DNA of 16,866 nucleotides from positions 1-16,866 of the forward strand of contig JAVBMP010000080.1 in the NCBI GenBank assembly GCA_031552315.1, given 5' to 3'. This stretch comes from JAVBMP01 sp031552315. GTDB taxonomy: Bacteria > Desulfobacterota > Desulfovibrionia > Desulfovibrionales > Desulfovibrionaceae. The translations under genes and the position numbers were made by a program. Under the pieces are notes generated by a model. The model did no database searches, was not told where the DNA came from, and saw nothing but the letters and a program-made list of their open reading frames with translations. Positions 6,846 to 12,671 of the stretch are shown here, in pieces; the stretch's first letter is position 1; every line of letters starts with the position of its first letter.

Positions 6846-7922
6846 TTATTTGCTCCTTAACGCGCCCATGATCGGCGCAATAAAGTCGTCTATGGCCGGT
6901 ATTTCACCCGGCATGTGCCCGTGGAAGGCGGAATCGGCGTAACGGCGCACGGCAAGGCGCACGTCGTCAACCATCTGGCCGCAGTTATGTTCAATGGTCA
7001 GGAAGCGCTTGCCCTGCCTGGCCAGGTCTTCCAATATGGCGGACGGGAAGGGGTAAAGGGTAAGCGGGCGGGCCAGGCCGATTTTGTGCCCCTGCCCGCG
7101 CAGAATGCGCACCGCGCTTTTGGCTATGCGGCCTATGGAACCATAGGCCACAACAATGAGTTCCGCGTCCGCAACTTCGAACAGGTCGGCCTTGGCCTCT
7201 GCCTGCATGGCAAGGTATTTTTCGCTCAGGTGGCGGTTTTGCCAGGACAGGGCGCCGTCATCAAGGAACAGGGATTTCAAAAGGCGCTTTTTGCGGCCCT
7301 TCGCGCCGGAAAGGCCCCAGGATGCCGCGCCGTGCTCATCAATATTTTCCGGCTTCCACAAAGTTACCGGTTCCTTCATCGCGCCCACAAGGCCGTCGCC
7401 CAGCACGATGACCGGGTTGCGGTACTTGAAGGCCAGGTCAAAGGCCTGAATCATCATGTCATGCGCTTCCTGGCAGCCAGCCGGGGCCAGCACCAGGGTG
7501 CGGTAGTCGCCGTGGCCGCCGCCGCGCGTGCTCTGGTAATAGTCGCCCTGGGCGGAACCTATGTCGCCAAGGCCCGGGCCGCCCCGGTTCATGTTTACAA
7601 TAACGCCGGGCAGTTCACTGCCCGCCATGTAGGAAATGGCTTCCTGCATAAGAGAAACGCCGGGGCTGGAAGAGGACGTAAAGGCCCGCACGCCAGCGGC
7701 GGTAGCGCCCAGCAGCATGTTGGCGGCGGCAAGCTCGCTTTCTGCCTGCACAAAATCGCCGCCCGCGGCGATAATGGCGCTGGACATCATTTCCGGGATT
7801 TCATTTTGCGGGGTAATGGGGTAGCCGAAATAGCAGCGGCAACCGGCGGCCAACGCGCCATAACCCACGGCTTCGTTGCCTTTTATGAACACGCGCTCTG
7901 GCGCGGAGGTATTATTCGCCAT
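6846..7922 (-). CDS. vorB: 2-oxoacid:ferredoxin oxidoreductase, alpha subunit (VorB-like)
   Basis: The 358-residue alpha subunit has the pyrimidine-binding fold and the transketolase C-terminal-like part. GNEAVGYGALAAGCRCYFG (15-33) with YPITPQNEIPE just after is typical. SSSSPGVSLMQEAISYMAGSELP and NMNRGGPGLG are the active-site and TPP-contact stretches. Near the end, SIGRIAKSAV and RPLTLYPFP mark the C-terminal domain. Length and wording fit the VorB group (3-methyl-2-oxobutanoate, i.e. branched-chain 2-oxoacids). The closely related KorA (2-oxoglutarate) is the main alternative, so the gene symbol is tentative. The ATG overlaps the ferredoxin gene by 11 nt and has GGGAG upstream. Such a set in an anaerobe usually serves amino-acid breakdown or biosynthetic carboxylation. 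Confidence 0.88.
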   Translation of the reverse strand: MANNTSAPERVFIKGNEAVGYGALAAGCRCYFGYPITPQNEIPEMMSSAIIAAGGDFVQAESELAAANMLLGATAAGVRAFTSSSSPGVSLMQEAISYMAGSELPGVIVNMNRGGPGLGDIGSAQGDYYQSTRGGGHGDYRTLVLAPAGCQEAHDMMIQAFDLAFKYRNPVIVLGDGLVGAMKEPVTLWKPENIDEHGAASWGLSGAKGRKKRLLKSLFLDDGALSWQNRHLSEKYLAMQAEAKADLFEVADAELIVVAYGSIGRIAKSAVRILRGQGHKIGLARPLTLYPFPSAILEDLARQGKRFLTIEHNCGQMVDDVRLAVRRYADSAFHGHMPGEIPAIDDFIAPIMGALRSK

Positions 7923-8148
7923 GTTGCTCTCCCTTCTTTTTGGAGCTTTTGCAAACCCTGATGGCGCAATCCGGGCAAATAAGGGCGCAAGACGCGCAGG
8001 CTATGCAGGAATCCATATCCTGCACTTCAGCCACCTTATAACCCTGGCGGTTAAAGCGAGACGACTGCTTTATGATGCCTTTGGGGCACACGGAAGCACA
8101 AAGCAGGCACCCCTTACATCGTTCATCCAGAAAAATTACCCTTGACAT
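7912..8148 (-). CDS. 2x[4Fe-4S] ferredoxin subunit of the 2-oxoacid oxidoreductase
   Basis: The 78-residue small protein has two 4Fe-4S motifs: C11-x2-C14-x2-C17-x3-C21-Pro and C48-x2-C51-x2-C54-x3-C58-Pro. Two further cysteines lie at 61 and 66. It is the delta subunit that takes electrons from the TPP centre and passes them on. The ATG at 8148 (MSRVIFLDE) has AGGA about 7 nt upstream. An earlier in-frame ATG would add 20 residues translated from a GC-rich hairpin region and is less likely. This is the first gene of the four-gene operon. The Lys-rich tail (SSKKKGEQHGE) overlaps the alpha-subunit start. Confidence 0.92.
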   Translation of the reverse strand: MSRVIFLDERCKGCLLCASVCPKGIIKQSSRFNRQGYKVAEVQDMDSCIACASCALICPDCAIRVCKSSKKKGEQHGE

Positions 8149-8167
8149 ATTTTTTCCTGTTGCGGGC

Positions 8168-8182
8168 GGGGGCATTGCCCCC
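8168..8182. other. Small GC hairpin just upstream of the ferredoxin ribosome site
   Basis: GGGGGC (8168-8173) and GCCCCC (8177-8182) pair across a 3-nt loop. It lies about 20 nt before the ferredoxin start codon, next to its Shine-Dalgarno. It could affect initiation of the operon or be chance in GC-rich DNA. Confidence 0.35.
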
Positions 8183-8225
8183 GGTAATAAAGTTTCGCCC
8201 CCGGCCATTGCCGGAACAGTTGTTT

Positions 8226-8369
8226 GAGACTATTGTACAATGGCCTTTTTGCCCTTTTACGGCGTCGTGTTTCGGCCCGCGCGAAGGTCATATATGTTGA
8301 ATATACTCCCTTCGCACGAACCTCGCACTCCTTGTAAAAGAACAAAAATTCTCATTGTGCAATAGTCTC
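8226..8369. repeat. Dispersed intergenic repeat, copy B (complete, MITE-like)
   Basis: This is a 144-bp unit bounded by 17-bp terminal inverted repeats: GAGACTATTGTACAATG (8226-8242) and CATTGTGCAATAGTCTC (8353-8369), 16 of 17 positions matching. Its body repeats 1-132 of this window. Inside, GCGAAGG (8281-8287 region) and CCTTCGC form a perfect 7-bp stem with an inner TATAT/ATATA pairing and loop GTTGA. No transposase is encoded and I see no clear target-site duplication. It lies between glmU and the ferredoxin operon, about 80-220 bp upstream of the ferredoxin start, so it is probably within or next to that operon's promoter or leader. A non-autonomous transposable element or a structured intergenic repeat are the two readings. 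Confidence 0.75.
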
Positions 8370-8648
8370 GCTTGGCTGCTGCCTTGCGGTAACGCCCGGC
8401 GCGGTACAGCCCGGCGCTTCGCCGCGCGGGTGAAGCGCCCTGAAACAACAAACCGGAAGGGCCGGGTCTTGCAACCGGCCAAAAAAGGGGAAGGCCTGCA
8501 AACTGTGGTAACGTAATACAGCGTAAAAACACAACGCCAAACCGCTACGGCAATAGCGCGGCCAGAAACCTTTCAGGCAGCAAGGTAACTTTTTTTTTCA
8601 AGAAAGCAAAGTGTTTTTACCGCCAAAAACTCAAGCCATGTTTGGGCC
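8370..8648. other. Gene-free spacer downstream of glmU
   Basis: No convincing gene is seen. GGCGCTTC (8413-8420) and GAAGCGCC (8432-8439) make an 8-bp perfect stem with an 11-nt loop. A nine-T run on the plus strand (8590-8598) is an A-run for the minus-strand genes. Reading frames through here run into the repeat at 8226-8369 and show no protein-like features. I see no clear intrinsic terminator for glmU. Confidence 0.5.
8513..8540 (-). promoter_or_regulatory. Weak candidate promoter upstream of the 2-oxoacid oxidoreductase operon
   Basis: Minus-strand TTGGCG (8540-8535), 16-nt spacer and TATTAC (8518-8513) match consensus at 4/6 and 4/6. If used, transcription would pass through the whole repeat copy B before reaching the ferredoxin gene, giving a leader of over 350 nt. 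A start inside the repeat (TTGCAC, 17 nt, TTTTAC at its right end) is an alternative. Confidence 0.2.
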
Positions 8649-10058
8649 CTATTTGGGCTTTTTTTCCATGTTGCTCTGCCTGCCCCGCGCTATGGACAGG
8701 GCATTTTCCGGCACGTCTTTGGTAATGACGGAACCGGCCCCCACAAGGGCGTTGTCGCCAATATTCACCGGGGCCACCAGCGCGCTGTTGGAACCAATAA
8801 AGGCCCTGGCCCCGATAACAGTTTTGAATTTGTTTTTGCCGTCATAATTGCAGGTAATGGTGCCCGCGCCTATGTTCGCGCCGGGGCCTACCTCGGCGTC
8901 ACCCAGATAGGTAAGGTGGTTGGCCTTGGCCCCTTTGCCCAGACGGGCCTTTTTCATTTCCACAAAGTTGCCTATGTGGGCTTCATCTTCCAGCACCGCG
9001 CCGGGACGCAGGCGCGACCACGGGCCAACCTGGCAGCCTTCACCGATAACGGCGTCTTCAATGTGGCAGAAGGAACGCAGCTTTGTGCCCCCGGCAATTT
9101 GCGCGTTACGCAGCCAGGAATGGCTTTCCAGCTCCACCCCGCGTTTTATTGCGCTTTGCCCGTAAATTTCACCCGGCCCGTGCAGAATGGCCCCCGCTTC
9201 CAGCATAACCAGCGGCCCAATGCGCATTTGCGAAGGGTTGTGAACAAGCACGCCCTTGTCCAGCCAGCCGTCCACTATGCCCTGGCGCAAGAGTTCTTCA
9301 GCCTCTACCAGTTCACGCGGGCTGTTTATGCCCAAAAGGCGCGGGTCATCGCCCTGGCAAAAAGCTGCCACCTTCAGCCCGGCCTTTACGGAAAGCTCAA
9401 TCAGGTCTGTGATATAATATTCCCCGCTTTTGGGGGAAGGGGTTATTTTTTCAAGCAGCGGGCCAATTTTGGCTACGTTCAGGAAGTAGATGCCCGCGTT
9501 TATTTCTTTGGGTTCCGGCCCGTGCAGTTCTTCTTTATAATCTTTGGCTTCCACAATGCCCAGTACCTTGCCGCGTTTTTTGGGGTCCTTTTGGGGGCCG
9601 CCTTCACGCAGCACCCGGCCAAAGGCCCCCGGGTTTTCCAGTTCCAGCGACAAAAAGGCCAAATCCGCCCCGGCCTGACGGGTTTCGTTTACAAAATCTT
9701 CAAGCTGGGCGGTTTCAATCAGCGGGGTATCGCCGTTTACCACCAGCAGGTATTCAAAACCCGCTTCCAGCACCTTGGGCCAGGCCGCCAGCAGGGCCTT
9801 GGCCGTGCCGGTCAGTTCGGTTTGTATGGCAAAATCGCAGGCTGTTTCGCCCATGGTCTTGCGCACGGCTTCCGCGCCGTGCCCTATGACGGAAATGGGG
9901 CGGCTTGCCCAGCCCAGCCCTTCAAGCGCGCGCAGCACATAGCCCAGCATGGGTTCATCCAGCAAGCGTTGCAAAACCTTGGGCTGGTCGGAATACATGC
10001 GCGTGCCGCGCCCGGCCGCCAAAACAACGCTGCCTGTCTTGCTGTCTGATTGTGACAT
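8649..10058 (-). CDS. glmU: Bifunctional GlmU (GlcN-1-P acetyltransferase / GlcNAc-1-P uridyltransferase)
   Basis: GlmU makes UDP-GlcNAc, the precursor of peptidoglycan and lipopolysaccharide, in the cytoplasm. The 469-residue protein has the N-terminal pyrophosphorylase with LAAGRGTRM (13-21) and K27, QTELTGTAKALL (79-90) and metal-binding D110 in VVNGDTPL. The C-terminal left-handed beta-helix (about 268-455) contains RLRPGAVLEDEAHIGNFVE, catalytic H381 in NHLTYLGDAEVG and NIGAGTITCNYDGKNKFKT. It is slightly longer than the E. coli enzyme (456), partly from a Lys/Pro-rich loop near 153-164 in the N-terminal domain. The ATG at 10058 has AAGGA 5 nt upstream. It follows the acyltransferase gene after 155 bp and may have its own promoter there. 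Confidence 0.97.
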   Translation of the reverse strand: MSQSDSKTGSVVLAAGRGTRMYSDQPKVLQRLLDEPMLGYVLRALEGLGWASRPISVIGHGAEAVRKTMGETACDFAIQTELTGTAKALLAAWPKVLEAGFEYLLVVNGDTPLIETAQLEDFVNETRQAGADLAFLSLELENPGAFGRVLREGGPQKDPKKRGKVLGIVEAKDYKEELHGPEPKEINAGIYFLNVAKIGPLLEKITPSPKSGEYYITDLIELSVKAGLKVAAFCQGDDPRLLGINSPRELVEAEELLRQGIVDGWLDKGVLVHNPSQMRIGPLVMLEAGAILHGPGEIYGQSAIKRGVELESHSWLRNAQIAGGTKLRSFCHIEDAVIGEGCQVGPWSRLRPGAVLEDEAHIGNFVEMKKARLGKGAKANHLTYLGDAEVGPGANIGAGTITCNYDGKNKFKTVIGARAFIGSNSALVAPVNIGDNALVGAGSVITKDVPENALSIARGRQSNMEKKPK

Positions 10059-10167
10059 ATGAGTCCTTTATTTTTGGGGTGGGAAAGTTTGTTGCAATGA
10101 AAGTTTGACGCAAGTTTTTTTAACGCGCTTTTTCTTTGAGCGCAATGCCCGGAATGCTCCGTGGAAA

Positions 10168-10186
10168 CCATTGCACAATGGCCTCC
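10168..10186. repeat. Short piece resembling the ends of the dispersed repeat
   Basis: CCATTGCACAATGG is a perfect 14-bp palindrome followed by CCTCC. The same wording occurs at the ends of the other copies: TATTGTACAATGGCC near 8231 and CATTGTGCAACGGCCTCC at 123-140. It lies in the 155-bp gap before glmU and could be a solo end left by a lost copy. It is short, so chance similarity cannot be excluded. Confidence 0.35.
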
Positions 10187-10213
10187 TTGGGGGTATGCCG
10201 CTTTTGGGGCGGT

Positions 10214-11215
10214 TTAAGAATTTTTGATAAGCAGCCAGCTTTCAATGGGGGCGCGTTTTTCTGTCCAGTGGCTTTTATATTCCATGCGCGGGCCGGTGAT
10301 GGAACCCATGTCATAGCGTTTGACGCCTTCTTCACACAGCCATGTAATTTTTTCCAGCTGAAGGAGGTTGCCTATGGAAAAATCCTTCCATTCCGCTATA
10401 TAGCTGAATTGCTGCCCCCGGTAGATATTTCGGGCCAGGCCGCCAAAGATGAAGCCGATGTCTTTGCCCTCATGCCGGGCAAAGATTACCCGGCCTTCCT
10501 TGCTATCCGCAAGGCGGCGCAACATGGCGGCATAGAAGGCCTTTGGTTCCGCTTCCGTCATGCCGCAGGCCCCAAGGCCTTTCCAGCTTTGCCCTTCCAC
10601 CGCCAGCATGCGCTTGAAGCAGCCTTCGGCCTCTGCCGCGTTGGCCGGGTTTACCCGTTCAAAATACACCCCGGCAGCGGCGGCCCGGCGGGCGTCTTTG
10701 CGCAGCTTGGCCCGGTGGTTGGCGGAACGGCGCGCCATGAAGCCGTCCACCCCGTTTTCCAGCGAGGCCGAACACTGCACGCTGCCGGAATGCAAATAAA
10801 AGGTAAAGCTTTTGCCCATGTTTTGCCACAAGCGCTTGCCCAGTTCCCCGCCCGGCCTGATGCCGCTTATGATGAAGCGCGGAAAGGCCGGGGCATGGGC
10901 GCGCACCAGCAGGGGCAGCGTTTCCACCAGCAGATCCACCGCGTGGGGGCCAAGCAGGGGGCAGCCGAAAAACCAGCCGACTTCCGGCGAGGTAAGATAA
11001 ATTTCATTGGGGGATTGCACGGTTTCCGCCAGAATAAGGGCAGAGCCGGAACCTTCAGCGAAAACAAGGCGGCGTTCCGGCAGCAGGGCTTCATGAAACG
11101 GCAATTGCCAGGCCGGGGCGCAGCAGAAAGGATCCGCCTGGTTGGTGCCCAACGCGGCCTTTTGCCACGCGCTTTGCTGGTTTTGCGGCAATGCGGCGTT
11201 TGTGGTGAATCGCAA
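10214..11215 (-). CDS. GNAT-fold acyltransferase, FemAB/BioF2-like
   Basis: The 333-residue protein looks like the double-GNAT 'acetyltransf_6' (BioF2/CelD/FemAB-like) group. These enzymes acylate or aminoacylate envelope or small-molecule substrates. The second half is most telling: FMARRSANHRAKLRKDARRA (159-178) is the basic helix common in this group, GRVIFARHEGKDIGFIFGGL (241-260) looks like GNAT strands, and RYDMGSITGPRMEYKSHW (300-317) is near the C-terminus as usual. No signal peptide or membrane segment is visible. The start is TTG at 11215, supported by AAGGAG 6 nt upstream and by its place 3 bp after the glycerate kinase stop. Substrate unknown. Being upstream of glmU might hint at envelope work, but that is weak inference. 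Confidence 0.75.
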   Translation of the reverse strand: MRFTTNAALPQNQQSAWQKAALGTNQADPFCCAPAWQLPFHEALLPERRLVFAEGSGSALILAETVQSPNEIYLTSPEVGWFFGCPLLGPHAVDLLVETLPLLVRAHAPAFPRFIISGIRPGGELGKRLWQNMGKSFTFYLHSGSVQCSASLENGVDGFMARRSANHRAKLRKDARRAAAAGVYFERVNPANAAEAEGCFKRMLAVEGQSWKGLGACGMTEAEPKAFYAAMLRRLADSKEGRVIFARHEGKDIGFIFGGLARNIYRGQQFSYIAEWKDFSIGNLLQLEKITWLCEEGVKRYDMGSITGPRMEYKSHWTEKRAPIESWLLIKNS

Positions 11216-11218
11216 GGG

Positions 11219-12664
11219 TTACTCCTTAATGCGCATGCCGGTTTTCATAAGGCGGGCGGCCCTTTCAGACGCGTCACGCAACAGGGCGGCGGCGTTTTCC
11301 ATGCAATAGCGCAGGGAACATGGTTCCGCCACAATGGGATGCAGGGCGCTTATGCCGTGTTGCAGCAGCCCTTCCGCCCCCTGGCCCAGACTGCCGGAAA
11401 TGCAGATTACCGGCGGGGCGTTCCCGCTTGCGCCGGGGGCTGCCGCCGTGACTTTTTGGTCAGCTGTTGCCGTGACCCTGAGGTCAGCTTCCGCCGTGAC
11501 TTTTTGGTCAGCTTCCGCCGCGATTTTTGGCGCAAGCCCCGCCACGGCCCTTGCCACGGCAAAAGGCGCTTTGCCCATAAGGGTTTGCGCGTCTGTGCGG
11601 CCCTCGCCGGTTATTACAAGGTCAGCCCTGGCCGCCCGCGCGGAAAAATTGATGCTTTCCAGCATAAGCTCCGCGCCGGGCAGCAAGCGGGCCGGGGTAT
11701 AGAACAGCAGCCCGGCCCCAAGGCCGCCGGCCGCGCCCGCGCCGGGTTGTTCCGCCACATCGCGCCCGGTAAGCGCTTTGGAAAGGCGGGCGAAGCGGGC
11801 CAGCGCGGCATCCAGTTCCCACAATTCCGCTTCAGTTAATTTTGGGTCTTTTTGCGGGCCAAAAACAAGGCTGGCCCCCTGTGGGCCGCAAAGCGGGTTT
11901 TGCACGTCGCAGGCCACAAGAATTTCCGTTCGCGCCAAAAGGGGGTGCAGGCCGCTTGCGTCTATTTTTGCCAGACGGGCCAGCGCCGCGCCGCCCGAAT
12001 TGGGGGGCAGTTCCGCGCCGGAGGCATCCAGAAGGCGCAGGCCAAGGGCGCGTAGCAGGCCGCTGCCGCCATCATTGGTGGCGCTGCCGCCCAGGCCGAC
12101 AATCAGCCGGGGCCGGGACAATTTGGGCCGGAGCGATTCGGGGCTTGGTAATTCCGTTTTAGGCAGGCCGGAGTTTGCGGAATGCGGGGGATGAGCAGCC
12201 GCGCCGGAAGCGTGTTCCGCGTGCGAAAATTCCAGCGCGGCCCGGAACACTTCACCGCTGCCGAAGCTGGAGGCCCGGCGCAGGTCGCGTTCATCTTCCT
12301 TGATCAAGGTAAGGCCGGAGGCCTCGGCCACTTCGATCACAGCGCAACGGGGGGAAATGGATGGAACTGGTGAACCGGAAGAACCTGGCAAACCGGAAAA
12401 ATCTGTCGAGCCGGGCAAGCCGGGCAACACGCCCCAGGCCGCCCGCAGCGGCCTGCCCAGCGCGTCATGGGCGTCCGCATAGCGCAGGGAACCGCCGCAG
12501 GCCTGCACCAGCGCGGTTACCGTGCCTTCCCCGCCGTCGGCCAGCGGGGCCAGGTCAAATTCCGCTTCCGGGAATACTTTTTGCCAGCCCTCGCGAATAC
12601 ATTGGGCGGCTTCCGGCGCGCTCAGGCTTCCTTTGAAGGAATCCGGCGCAATCAGCACTCGCAT
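11219..12664 (-). CDS. glxK: Glycerate kinase (GlxK/GarK type) with three low-complexity insertions
   Basis: The enzyme phosphorylates D-glycerate (2-phosphoglycerate in this family) and so links glyoxylate or serine-derived carbon to glycolysis. Family motifs are all present: APDSFKGS (6-13), ADGGEGT (42-48), VGLGGSATNDGGSG (189-202), PGAGAAGGLGAGL (307-319) and TGEGRTDAQTLMGKAP (352-367). At 481 residues it is about 100 longer than the usual 370-380. The excess lies in three Gly/Pro/Ser- or Ala-rich stretches: about 80-106, 149-185 and 378-416, the last an 8-residue tandem repeat. Core motifs are intact, so it is probably functional. The ATG at 12664 begins directly with the conserved N-terminus. 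Its ribosome site is poor (AAGGA 11 nt away), but it sits 7 bp after the LRR gene and may be coupled to it. Confidence 0.9.
   Translation of the reverse strand: MRVLIAPDSFKGSLSAPEAAQCIREGWQKVFPEAEFDLAPLADGGEGTVTALVQACGGSLRYADAHDALGRPLRAAWGVLPGLPGSTDFSGLPGSSGSPVPSISPRCAVIEVAEASGLTLIKEDERDLRRASSFGSGEVFRAALEFSHAEHASGAAAHPPHSANSGLPKTELPSPESLRPKLSRPRLIVGLGGSATNDGGSGLLRALGLRLLDASGAELPPNSGGAALARLAKIDASGLHPLLARTEILVACDVQNPLCGPQGASLVFGPQKDPKLTEAELWELDAALARFARLSKALTGRDVAEQPGAGAAGGLGAGLLFYTPARLLPGAELMLESINFSARAARADLVITGEGRTDAQTLMGKAPFAVARAVAGLAPKIAAEADQKVTAEADLRVTATADQKVTAAAPGASGNAPPVICISGSLGQGAEGLLQHGISALHPIVAEPCSLRYCMENAAALLRDASERAARLMKTGMRIKE
11445..11540 (-). repeat. 24-nt tandem repeat inside glxK (three clear units plus one degenerate)
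   Basis: Units at 11445-11468, 11469-11492 and 11493-11516 are alike, and 11517-11540 is a degraded one. They encode ADQKVTAE / ADLRVTAT / ADQKVTAA, an eight-residue period. The array falls between TGEGRTDAQTLMGKAP and the C-terminal ICISGSLGQGAEG core segment, i.e. in a probable surface loop. Confidence 0.9.
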
Positions 12665-12671
12665 GGCGGGT

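Noticed and set aside
8136..8345. Possible small basic protein (MTFARAETRR...) across the repeat
   Set aside because: The frame comes from the dispersed repeat. The other copy differs only by amino-acid-changing substitutions and has frame-breaking indels nearby.
8257..8532. 91-codon minus-strand frame in the glmU-ferredoxin gap
   Set aside because: Runs through the repeat and GC-rich hairpins, with no Shine-Dalgarno or conserved feature.
8568..8598. Plus-strand intrinsic terminator (ACCTT/AAGGT stem then nine T)
   Set aside because: The stem is only 5 bp and there is no plus-strand gene for it to end. For the minus-strand genes the run is A, not T.
10117..10146. Terminator between the acyltransferase gene and glmU (GCGCT/AGCGC stem)
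   Set aside because: The stem is 5 bp, and on the transcribed strand it is followed by A residues rather than T. It is not convincing.
10136..11839. A 567-codon open frame on the plus strand opposite the acyltransferase and glxK
   Set aside because: It spans two well-supported minus-strand genes and their junction, with low-complexity composition typical of antisense frames in GC-rich genes.
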